DNA of 64,000 bases from Pythium myriotylum. Its lineage: Eukaryota; Oomycota; Peronosporomycetes; Pythiales; Pythiaceae. Positions 12,001 through 21,667 of the stretch are shown piece after piece. How positions within the stretch are numbered: the first letter of the stretch is position 1; each line of letters begins with the position of its first letter. The DNA lies in contig JALJCQ010000017.1 of NCBI GenBank assembly GCA_023091665.1, positions 2,728,001 to 2,792,000 of the forward strand, written 5' to 3'. Made by a program: the position numbers and the translations under genes. Under the pieces are notes generated by a model. The model saw only the letters and a list, made by a program, of their open reading frames with translations. It was not told the DNA's origin and searched no databases.

Positions 12001-12495
12001 CGAGCCGGTAATTTGCCATCTTCGTGCGGATACACGTTATCTTGATCGTGCAGGTGAGGATCGTCCAGCACATCTGCACCCGCAGGCCTCTCGGGCCTTC
12101 GAATCCGGCTCAGCGAACTTCTTGGCCTTTCCCTGCTTCTGCTGACCACCCTTCTTCCCGCCTTTGCCGGTTTTCTTCGTCGCGCCTGCCGATTCCAGTT
12201 GGCTGGTGACGTGCATCACGGCAGCCTTGTCGGTTGTGGAGCTGGTCTTGGGGTCGCTGAAATATTCTTCACCATCATCAGTCTTCACTTCATCTTCAAA
12301 GTCGTCTGGGAGGCCCAGCCGGCTGGCGCCAACCACAGATTGGCGCCGCATGCCAGCTTCTTGGCGCTGGTGGGCCATGACTCCGGTTTTCGACCCGGAG
12401 TCGGGTTCCTGTTGCTTGTCAACGTCCTTGGGGGCTTCTGCCTGCATCATGTCAGAACCGCTCGATGTGGAAGTAGATACTCTGGCTCCTGGCAT
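9099..12495 (-). pseudogene. gag: gag polyprotein with CCHC zinc knuckle, one frameshift
   Basis: The first ATG after the LTR (12495) overlaps the primer binding site and opens about 130 codons of a charged Lys/Gly-rich N-terminus. The reading then moves to the frame open from 12149 to 9099 (1,016 codons), so a frameshift lies around 12060-12100. The main frame has a Pro/Tyr/Arg-rich part, a capsid-like central region (about residues 585-720: LEDRKQFMADYKYMART, then HESARHFLWRLNSLAEQA) and an Arg/Asp/Ser-rich basic stretch. A zinc knuckle follows, CFNCQQYGHWASDC, near residue 930, then a second Cys-rich cluster. Gag would package element RNA. The frameshift could be programmed, but other damage in the copy makes decay likelier. 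Confidence 0.82.
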
Positions 12496-12503
12496 ACGCA
12501 CCA
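12484..12503 (-). other. tRNA primer binding site candidate
   Basis: Two bases inside the 5' LTR, the element strand starts TGG (12503-12501) and continues GTGCGTATGCCAGG... This is complementary to a tRNA 3' end with CCA, discriminator A, a seven-base acceptor strand CATACGC and a T-stem strand CCTGG. The fit to tRNA geometry supports a PBS of about 20 nt. I could not name the tRNA. Confidence 0.6.
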
Positions 12504-12505
12504 GT

Positions 12506-13455
12506 TGTGACAAAGTGGGTTCAAAAGCCTGCGTATGTAGCAGGCTAGCGACCTTTCTAATCCACTCTCGCTAAACTCCGACGAAGGGGTAGCGTCGGGC
12601 TTAGCACTCAGACAGTAATAAATCGGCTTCAAGCTTTCGCTAGCTTTCCACCCTCACGTTGTGTACCCTTTCGCAGCTCTTTGGAAGCCAGTGAATAAGA
12701 GCCACTTCGATCGGTCCAGAAGCGATCACAAGAAGACCAACAAGCACAGGAAAATCGGGGGTGAATATATTATATGAGTTAGAGAGCTTCGCTCAACCAA
12801 CTATCAATATACTCGCAACTTCTCTCACACTCTCTCCTTCCTTAATATGAAATGCTCCGGCTTCCCGCCAGAGCAACTACTACACACACTAATATGGAGT
12901 GTCTTTGGGGCCTTGGAGTTGACCAAGTCCCTTTAGACAAAGTCTCGGGAGTTTTGCTCCAGACTCACACAATCAAGCACTCAACACACCAATGCACACC
13001 CGAGCCAGAGCCAAATCCACTACGCGCAGGCCTAACACGAGCAAGCGTACCTTGCTGGGTCTGGGATGCCGAAGAGGGTCCGGTTTCTCGGCTTGGAGGG
13101 CGAGCGACTTGAGCACTTGACCGCAGAATCCAAAGTCTATTACTGTAGGACGTGAGGCAAGTCGCCCCTCGTACTTAGCCGGGTCCTAGACTGGCTCTAG
13201 ACTGACTACCTTGCGAATGATCCGCGATAGTGACATGGGTAATGTCACAAGGTTCAGATCACTGTGACACGTCACTAAGTCCGAAAGCCGGACCTGGCGC
13301 CGAGAATCCGGACCGGTTCAAGTGAACCGGACCGGTCCAGCATATCAATCCGGACCGAGACTAATCTCTTCAATCAACTACCTGAAACTGCCTAAGTCGC
13401 TCGGCGGCGCCTCGCATGCTCCCCGTCGCCCACGGCGCCGGGTCGCTTCATCACA
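12506..13455 (-). repeat. 5' LTR, 950 bp, complete
   Basis: It is bounded by TGTGA (12506-12510) and TCACA (13451-13455), a perfect 5-bp inverted repeat. A primer binding site lies 2 bp inside, and the outer 64 bp equal the window's left edge. An AT-rich TATA-like stretch is at about 12766-12776. Short inverted GTGAC/GTCAC pairs cluster at 13228-13276. Confidence 0.88.
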
Positions 13456-16400
13456 AGACAGCTCGAGCTCGTGCGCGCAGCTTGCCGGCGCCAGCCCGTC
13501 GACGTAGCCCACGCTTAGGTGCGCTTGCTGAAGCTCTAGCGGCTGCGCAGGTGAAGGTTGCTGTGCCAACCCAGCGAGACAAGAAGTCTGCTGGCAAGCC
13601 TGCTGCCGTGCGTACGGAAAGTCAGGCGGTCGACAAGAGTCCAGCTGCTTCGGAAATGGACGTGGATTCTACGGCTGCGGATGTGCGCATTACTGCCCCA
13701 TCGTCTGCTTTGCCGACCACACCGCGGCGTAGCCCTCGTCTTGACATTTTGGCAGCGAAAGGCCCCACACCGGAGCAAATTGCTCGATGGGAAGCTGTTG
13801 ATCGTCTCGCTTCTACTTTAGGAAGACGCCGCACAAGACAGGTCACGAAGACGGCTCGAGATCGCGTTGGAAAGTCTCGTCGTGGGCGTACATCGCCACA
13901 CGAATCCAAGGATGTGAGTTCAGATGGTTCAGATGATGACGTTGGGGAAAAGTCGGACGGTGCCAAGCCCGACGAAGACAAAGAAGATGATGGGACGGAG
14001 GAAGACGAAGGCGAAGGAGAGGAGGAGGAGGAAGAAGATGAGGAGGACGAGGACGAGGAGGAGGACGACGACGTCGATTCGAGCGAGTCTCAGACGAGTC
14101 GAGCTGGTGCGCGCCGTCACCAACGGATCCACGACTCGTCCATGTCCGGTCTGCCACCAATTCAAATTGCGTCCGAGCGCATTGTACCTGAACGCCCGAA
14201 GCGACTGCACGAGATCTGGAAGGCGTGGTTCAAGTACCTAGAAGAGTATAGTGAACGTACGTTCCAAGTGCTTGTCGTCAAGAATACTCTCAGCGTAAAA
14301 GAACGAAATACCCGCATTGCAAAGCTAGTGAGCCCGAAGCCCCTTGTGCCAGAAGACCTGGAAACCTATCAGCGCAACTATATATGTACTCACGGATGGC
14401 CAGTCAAGTCCAGAGGAACTGGCCAGCGACCAAGACGGTTCGTTCGCGGGATCAACTGTCCCTTTTCATTGCGTGTCCAGTTGACGTTCCGTGAAAACCA
14501 GTGGGTGCTGGTCGCGACAGTATCGTGTGATTGGCACAACCACCGGTTGGACTCTGTCACCTACTCATCCTATCCTGTGGCGAGAGGTAACGTGGGTGAA
14601 ACAAATGTTGCGCGCGCCCAGGAAATGGACAGCTGGGGTGTTCCTCGCGCTCAAGTGTATGACATGCTTCTCGATCAAGGCGAGAATGTCTACAGGACGG
14701 ACGTGAACAACTTGACGTCCCAGCGCCGGGCTAAAGGGGCTCTCCAAGATGGCGATAAGGCTACGGCTCAAGTTATCAAAGAGTATGCGGCAAACAATGA
14801 AGGCGGTCTAATAACCATTGATGAGAAGGAAAATGGTGAAACCGGCGTTATATCAATGACGGATAGACACGTGCGAGAGATGAACGAGCGATTCGGCGAG
14901 CTGCTTCTTGTCGACTGCACTCACAAGACGAATAGGTACGTCACAATTATATTCCATATTGAGCGCATTATTGGTCCATGACGGTTGAGACTTACATGTT
15001 TACGTGTTAGACACAACTACCAATTACTCACGTTCATGGTGATGGACGAGTTTGGGCAGGGTCAGGTTGTTCAGCAGAGCCTTTTGGAACGCAACACTGA
15101 CTGGCACATGGAAAGGGCTATTGACCATTATTTTCGAGCTCATGATGGTAGATACACGCCTGTACGTGTCATCATGGTCGACAAGGACATGAACGAGATT
15201 CGTGTGTTGAAGTCGAGATTTGAAGAAGCACGAATTCTGATCTGTACGTTCCACGTGTTGAAATATCTCGCAATATGGCGCACAAGGTGGAGTTTGGCAA
15301 GCTATCGAAGGACGATCATGGTGTCCTCGAGACCCTCATTTATAACCTGGTGTACTCGAATAGCGCACTTGACTACCGAGAAAATCTATTGGCTCTCAAG
15401 ACCTTTTGTGTCCAGGCCAACTTCTCCGGATTCTATGACTACGTGATCAAGAACTGGGATGGTGATGAGCAGACAAGCATGTGGGTCATGTATAAACGTG
15501 CAGACCTCCCGCACTTCCAGAACAACACCAACAACCGGTTGGAAAGCTGGTTCGGGAAGTTCAAGCAAGGTGTGTCAGCCAACTCGACGATGGCTGACTG
15601 CGTGACAAAGCTGCTCAACGAAGCCAGGCGGAGTTCTCGTGAGCACGCGTACCAGAACCGTGTCGGTCGTCACTGGAACAGCTCGTATGATGATGAGATG
15701 AACGCGGTTTTACTCAGCACGACGCATTTCGTCGCCGAGTGTTTGTTCCCGCAGTATGCTAGTGCGATCGAGAAGTACAACGAGTACGTCATTACTCACC
15801 CCGACGGCCCCGATGGCCAATTCGCTCTACTCGAGCGCAATGGTAACACCTACGAAGTCGACCAGACTGATTGCTCATGCAATTGCAACTTCGCGAAAAG
15901 TATGCTGCTACCCTGTCGTCATTCGATCGCATTGAGAAAGGCCACGAGCAAAACCCCATTAATTCCAATGGTTCAAGTGAACGAAAGGTAAGCATAGTCC
16001 ACATCTAATCTACGCAGTGTCCATGACTCTATTCCTAACGTTCTCCCTGAACAGGTGGCGTCGACCAACACGAGATCTGGAGCCAGTCCAGCCTTTCCTT
16101 GTGCGAACAGCTCGCGGAGCTACGCGAACCATTGATACTGAGAGCGACATAATCAAGACCCTTGGGTCATCTCGTGGACGTTATGCTGAGGCTCGACGGC
16201 TTGTGGAGCCCATATGCAGCGAGTTAGCAGATATCGACGATCCTACAGAGTTCAAGACATACTGTGATTTTCTTTTGTCCCAGTGGCGCATCATTCGTGA
16301 TCGCACAGTGGGTGTTGCTGCGGTTATTGGGGTTGATCCTGCGAGTCGGATCAACGTCCCTTCTGTCCCCTCTGCTGATGTGGTGCCGTCTCAGGATGAG

Positions 16401-17475
16401 GTGGTACTTGAACCATCCCAGGCGAACAGCTTGTGGTCGGATGAGATTGGTGAAGTGCCTGTTTGTGACACATCATCTCTGCCCATTCCCAAAGCAGCGG
16501 AGCTGCTAATTGACGAAGAGAAGCCACGCGCACCCATCCGTCATGGAACAGTCATGGATAAGCATGGGGAAGACCTGGACGCTGGTAATGACCCCAGCAA
16601 CGACGTCACTCAAGGACCGGACAATCATGGAAAACGAATGGAAGATCATGGTCAAAGTGTGGACGCGAGTGATCATGACGTCTCGAGTGAAGAGTTGTCG
16701 GACACTATTCCGTTCAAAATTAAGTTAAACAAGAAGGCTCCAAAGCACGGAGCTCCGAAACAGGACCAGAAGAAGAAATTGACCAGTGTGAAGACAACTC
16801 GTGTGGAGTACAATGAGTCAGCAAAGACCAAGAAAGCACATGGCGTTGTATCTCTTTATGAGTTCGTTGAAAAGGTCAAAAATGACCAGAAGGACATCTA
16901 TTCAACATTGCTCGCGCTGAACGGAGTGCCTGAGAAACACAAGGACCACGCAAAGAACAAGCCGACCATCCACAAAATGGTTCGCCCCGTTCTTACGACA
17001 AGTGATTTTTTTACGCTTCCTCGCACGCTTGTGAACGAAGCCGTCAAGCGCCTACCCAACGAGAGCACTTCTGCTCCAAGATGTCTATGGTTCCAACCGC
17101 TATGCAGGCGTCACCCAACGCGATAGAGCGGCCACGAAAACGAGACCGGCTGTTGCAATAGAGCATTGCGTCCAGGAACGTGTGCGTGAGCTAATAGCAG
17201 AGGGAGATGTCGAGTTTGTCTTCGTGGCCGTCAACCTCGGCAACATTCATTGGGCTGGACTCACAGTGGACCCAGTCGCCAAGGAAATCGACACGTACGA
17301 CTCACTGGGCACGCACAGCAAGGACCTTGACAAGATCGCGTGGAACATGGCCAACGCCCTCGGAGGATATACCGTGAAAGCGATTAACAGTCCCATCCAG
17401 CCAGATGGTTCGAGCTGCGGTCTCTTCATTTGTTTCAAGCTATGGCGGGCTGTTGATCACAACATCCCAAAGTAG
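13416..17475 (+). pseudogene. MULE-type transposase with FAR1-like finger, SWIM finger and Ulp1-like peptidase tail
   Basis: Readable in order: a basic/acidic N-terminus with SPRL motifs and a long Glu/Asp run (about residues 180-235); a FAR1/GCM-like finger (YICTHGWP, INCPFS, SCDWHNH); a MULE DDE core with LLLVDCTHKTNR and VIMVDKDMNEI; a SWIM finger CNCNFAKSMLLPCRH; an RWRRP tail; and a C48 peptidase end with NIHWAGL, DTYDSLG and QPDGSSCGLF (His, Asp, Gln, Cys). Two introns fit GT..AG with frame kept: 14936-15010 and 15988-16054. Frameshifts near 15265 and 17060 break it. The first ATG (13416) lies inside the inserted LTR, so the original N-terminus is left of the window. The transposase would cut and paste its element; a role for the peptidase is not known to me. 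Confidence 0.85.
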
Positions 17476-18702
17476 ATGAGTCGCGAGGTTCTGAACCAGA
17501 GACGCTTTGAGTTTGCCTACTTCGTGTTTTCGGGTAACCTTCTAACTTCGTAGCCGATCAATGACTGCTCAATTAAAGAGTAATACACGTATCGTTTCGA
17601 TTCCATTCTCTTCAAACGGACTCTATCTCGCGAGTAGAAGACGTTGCATTGACTGAAACGACAGTCTTGGATTAATTATGGAAGTCATGGACGCTATGTG
17701 GAACACTCCTGACATTCTACCACTTGTTCATTACTCACACATTAATGCAGGACTCTACATGACAGCTGTGGCCCAAAAGCTTCGCCTATAATCGCACACT
17801 GGAATGGGGGTCGTGTAGTCTCTGATCTTTGGGGCGTACGCGTAGGCGCTGACGTCTACTTGTCAGCTGTGGAGGGTGGGAGCAAGTCCTGTGACGTGTC
17901 CGTCCCATCGATATCGCTGTGTCATGAGGTCACAGCCCACAACAAGTAAGCTACAAGCGAGATCTGACCGACACGTCAAATTTCCTTACCGGACTCAGCG
18001 ACTCCCAGTCAGGAAATTCATCTAGACTCGCCGTCACGAGGAACGGCGCTTGCGGGACAGGAGGGCGGTGAGCTTGCTCTTTCAATTCCTTTACTCGCCG
18101 GTCACGCGGCTGTCACGAAGCGGCGGCACGACGGGACTTCGACACTTCGTCGTGGCAGGGCAGGAGGGGATCTGTGAGTGAGCTCAAGATCGTTGAAGTT
18201 CCGTCAATTCACTCTGAATTGGGGACGACTCGTTGAATCGCGTCGATATTGTAGTTTTCACACTCGTCTTCAAGCAGCGTAGTTTTCACTTTCACACATT
18301 TCGAGGAAAATGGAATTTATTTTCACTAAATTTCAACTATTTTACCAGGCTTTAGAGATTTTCCCCAATAATGGACAGGACATGGTGAGAAAGGGACAAG
18401 GCATGAACTATAGTAAACAGAAGGAATCATGCACTGTAACACTCGCCATTTCCTTTCAAAAAGGCTGAGTCCAAGTGTCTTGAAAAACGGGAGTTGTTGG
18501 CAATCAACGTATTTTGGTCGAGGGCACGACTTCCCAAAGATGCCTTGAGTTCTGCATTCGATATCTTCTCTACAAGCAAGAAGCGAGGCTCGGTGCTCAT
18601 AAACTAATACCAGTTCAACCGGAGCGAACACGACCAAGTACCAAGGGTGGAGGTATGTAACGCGGTGTATATGATAGTTGGAAGTTGTGTTGCATGCGAT
18701 GT
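17476..18702. other. intergenic stretch, possible MULE 3' end
   Basis: No convincing gene. The region should contain the right end of the MULE, but its terminal inverted repeat cannot be recognised because the left end is outside the window. Two related GC-rich blocks, each with a GCAGGAGGG or GACAGGAGGG core followed by GTGAG(T)GAGCT, lie at about 18050-18080 and 18155-18190. An AT-rich stretch follows at 18290-18345. Confidence 0.4.
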
Positions 18703-20268
18703 CTACTGCATCCACGAGTAGCAAGTGGCTGTGTTATCGAGCCACATGCACTCGTATGTGTCCTTGCACTCCTGCGGGCTCATCTTGCTGCAGTCTGGCA
18801 GCGTTGGTGCTGGTGTCGGCGCCGGGGTCGGTCCTCGAACACCCTTGATAGCGCTGAGCACGTTGATGCGGCCGTGGCCATACAGGTTGTTCGGGAACAC
18901 GTCGTCAGCGGAGTCGCCGCACGTCTGTCCGAATCTCGGAAGAACGGCCTGGTCCGTCGTCGAAATAAATAGCTCGCGGACTTTGTCGAACGTGATCTCG
19001 GGCTGCGCCGCGACAAGTAGCGCGATGGCACCGGCGACGTGGGGCGAGGCCATGGACGTGCCGCTGTCCTTAACGTACTGCGTATCGCTCCCGTTCGACG
19101 CCGAGTAGATATCCACACCCGGCGCAGAGACCTCGGGCTTCATGAGACCTTCGACCGACGGCCCGCGGCTCGAGAACCAGCCCAGTGCATCGGTGCTGTC
19201 GGTCGCACCAACACTAATCACGTTGGGGTAGTCGGCTGGCGAGAGCGCAGTACTACAGTATGGACCGGAATTCCCGAGAGCAAAGACCGGGATGATACCA
19301 GCCTGTTGCCACGTCGCAATGGCAGCGACGAACGTCTTGTCACCCTTGCCATAGCTCCACGAATTGTTTACGACACGCGGTGCCTTGGCGCAGTCAGCGT
19401 TTTGGCCCTTGGGGTCCGTAGGACACGTCATGAACTGCATGCAAGCAAGCAGGTCGGAATCGTAACAGTTTCGCCCCCGGCAGCCCTTACACATAATCCA
19501 CTGAGCCTCAGGGGCCACACCGATACCAAATCCTCCGGCGATCGTACCAGTCACATGGGACCCATGACCTTGCGAGTCGTACGGCTCGGCCGTCTGCTGC
19601 TCGGGATCGAACCAGCCGTGGTCGCGGCGGAATGAGTGGGCTAATGCCTCGTGGGTCGCACGCACACCCGTGTCGATGACACCGACGACGACGCCACTTC
19701 CCTTGTTGCCCGTGGCCCAGACGTCGGTCGCTTGGATCTGAGAGACGCCCCACTCGGCCTTGACTGGCGTTGTCGCGGTCGTGCTCGCGGTCGCGGTCGC
19801 GGTCGAGTTGGAGCTCTCGCCCTGGACCGACGAGACGGACGCCGGCAGCGGACGCACCTGTTCCTCGACGATCGAGTCAACTCCAGGCATCGCAGCGAGC
19901 TTCATCACGAGATCGAAGGTGGCCCCGCGGAAGTAGACCTGGTTCGAGACCCAGAAGCTCTTGACCTCTTCGGCGAGCGAGGACGCCGACTCGTGGGCCA
20001 GCAGCTTGGTGATCTCGGCCTGCGAGCTCTGTGCGTGCTGCTTGAGCTTGGTGACCATATCGTTGAGCATGTCGCCGCGTGTCGCGAAGGACTGCAGGCG
20101 GCGCTGGGTGTCGGCAAGAACACGCGCCGGCGAGTCGCGCATGGTCACGATGAGGTTGACAGTGCCTTGTTGGCGCAGTGTGCGGTGCACGCCGCTATCG
20201 ACACGAGGAGCGGCATGGACGACACTGAGGGCTGTAGCGATCGCGGAGAGGACGGCGACGATCTTCAT
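18703..20268 (-). CDS. secreted subtilisin-like serine protease with cysteine-rich C-terminal tail
   Basis: The protein has 521 residues. A signal peptide (about 1-19, cut near VHA-AP) is followed by a propeptide (about 20-140) and a Ser/Thr/Ala linker (about 150-168). The S8 catalytic domain has Asp199 (GVIDTG), His235 (GHGSH), oxyanion Asn333 (LGNSG) and Ser405 (SGTSMASPH). All key residues are present. The end differs from the other subtilases here: a TPAPTPAPT linker, then about 30 residues with five cysteines (DCSKMSPQEC...), possibly a small disulfide-rich or wall-binding module. It should act outside the cell as an endopeptidase. The start is the ATG before the signal peptide. An Inr-like CCATTCCACGTTTTG lies about 50-65 bp upstream on the minus strand. 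It is a distant paralogue of the cluster at 26-40 kb. Confidence 0.93.
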   Translation of the reverse strand: MKIVAVLSAIATALSVVHAAPRVDSGVHRTLRQQGTVNLIVTMRDSPARVLADTQRRLQSFATRGDMLNDMVTKLKQHAQSSQAEITKLLAHESASSLAEEVKSFWVSNQVYFRGATFDLVMKLAAMPGVDSIVEEQVRPLPASVSSVQGESSNSTATATASTTATTPVKAEWGVSQIQATDVWATGNKGSGVVVGVIDTGVRATHEALAHSFRRDHGWFDPEQQTAEPYDSQGHGSHVTGTIAGGFGIGVAPEAQWIMCKGCRGRNCYDSDLLACMQFMTCPTDPKGQNADCAKAPRVVNNSWSYGKGDKTFVAAIATWQQAGIIPVFALGNSGPYCSTALSPADYPNVISVGATDSTDALGWFSSRGPSVEGLMKPEVSAPGVDIYSASNGSDTQYVKDSGTSMASPHVAGAIALLVAAQPEITFDKVRELFISTTDQAVLPRFGQTCGDSADDVFPNNLYGHGRINVLSAIKGVRGPTPAPTPAPTLPDCSKMSPQECKDTYECMWLDNTATCYSWMQ

Positions 20269-21667
20269 GGTGTGGAGTTGGAGTGGAATACAGCGACGCT
20301 TGTGTGCTGTGGATCAAAACGTGGAATGGTGGATCGCACGGATCGACTCGGACGTGAGGTGAGGGGAGGTGATGTTTGGTGGAGGCTCTGCTTCGACGAG
20401 TGGACGAAGCAAGCGGTCCAGAATGCGGTGGACGTTCCACTAATCCCATTGCTTACGCGAGTTCCATTGGGTGACAAGGTGTCACGGAGTGTGGGAATCA
20501 GTCACGACGAGTGAACTGTCTCCTGCCCCTTCGGGACAGGCTCACCCTGAGCAGTGCCTCCGTCCGTTTAACCTCCGCCGTAGACCTCGTCAAGGACTAA
20601 TCGGAGTGTGGGACTTGCACGATTAGCTACGCGAACTTTTGGTGTCATAGCATTACTCGTGGATACCAATCCGCGACAACAGGTTGTCGTGATTTGGCGT
20701 TTTGGAACTAGGATGACAAGGTACAAGTGTACAGCACAGTACACCAGGTTTCTTGTCTCATGCCAGACTTCTCTGCTGAGGCAGGCCGTCACGAACCCTT
20801 TGACATGGATGCGCGAATAATCCCAGTGGATTCGTACTCACCCATCTGCGAGACGAGGCACCCAACGATGTAATCAGCGGAAAGGAGAAAAGATCCCTCG
20901 GAACTGGCGGATACAGTTCACCTCGTCGATGCCATCTGAGGTAGCTCCAGCCGCTCTGTAGTGCCGATATGGCCTCTTCGCGTCGCTGATTGCAGCAGTA
21001 ATCAGCGATACTTTTTCAGAACGTAGTTGACGACAGCACCTGCGCTCACAAATCCACCGACAATCACTATGTCACCCACGTCAACTCGAAGATCAAAGCC
21101 GCGCGGTCACCGAAGCATATCGCATCCAAGAGCAGACCCGTGGAGTGGAGTTGGTTGATTATCAACCCCGCGGCTTTGTTATGATCCCCTGCCCTGACTC
21201 CCGTGCTAGCGATAAAAGAGCGCCCATGATGCACCAAACCATACCAACTGAGAGAATGTGATCAAGGATGCTATTCACGTCCCCGCTAGGATCGCGTCGC
21301 TTGACTCGGTGAGAAAGCATACAATAGCGACAATTTCACAGTGCTCGATCACAGCGAGGAGCGTCTTGGGTGGCTTCGGCGTTCGAAAAAGTGAGATACA
21401 ACTCACGAACGTATTACTACTGTACTTGAGATCTGGTAACATTTTGGAGTTAGTGGGTTTATACTGAATCTAGCATCTCGCGTGTCAAGAAAGAATCTTG
21501 TGACCAGGCGTCTCACCACATGCACCTGTTTGAGCTCCTGCTTGTTCTCGTCGAGGCTGCTTTTAGTCCACTAGGAAGCTATGTTCGAATGGACGATACC
21601 GAATCAAATCCAAGATGCAAAACCACAGACGTAGTCGTTCAAATGAGCAAATTGGCAAGATCTTCTC
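20269..21667. other. intergenic stretch with no supported gene
   Basis: This 1.4-kb gap lies between the promoter side of the subtilase and the 3' end of an ankyrin gene. The short open frames in it have no recognisable domain and no codon bias. I see no RNA gene. The first 100 bp hold the subtilase promoter. Confidence 0.4.

Larger units (their letters stand above)
1..13455 (-). mobile_element. Ty3/Gypsy LTR retrotransposon with second RNase H and antisense ORF (decayed)
   Basis: The minus strand reads 5' LTR, gag, protease remnant, reverse transcriptase, RNase H, start of a second RNase H, integrase and chromodomain. A non-pol region carrying an opposite-strand frame then precedes the 3' LTR. 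The last 64 bp of the 3' LTR (1-64) equal 13392-13455. LTR ends are TGTGA...TCACA. The internal region is 12,441 bp; with two 950-bp LTRs the full element would be about 14.3 kb. A frameshift in gag, damage in the protease, a deletion in the second RNase H, a frameshift in integrase and two stops in the antisense frame indicate a copy that cannot move alone. It lies in a MULE transposase gene. The 5 bp after the LTR (AGACA, 13456-13460) should be the target duplication, but the partner is outside the window. Confidence 0.92.

Noticed and set aside
12060..12149. Programmed frameshift between two gag frames
   Set aside because: No slippery heptamer was recognised, and several other frameshifts in the same element point to decay.
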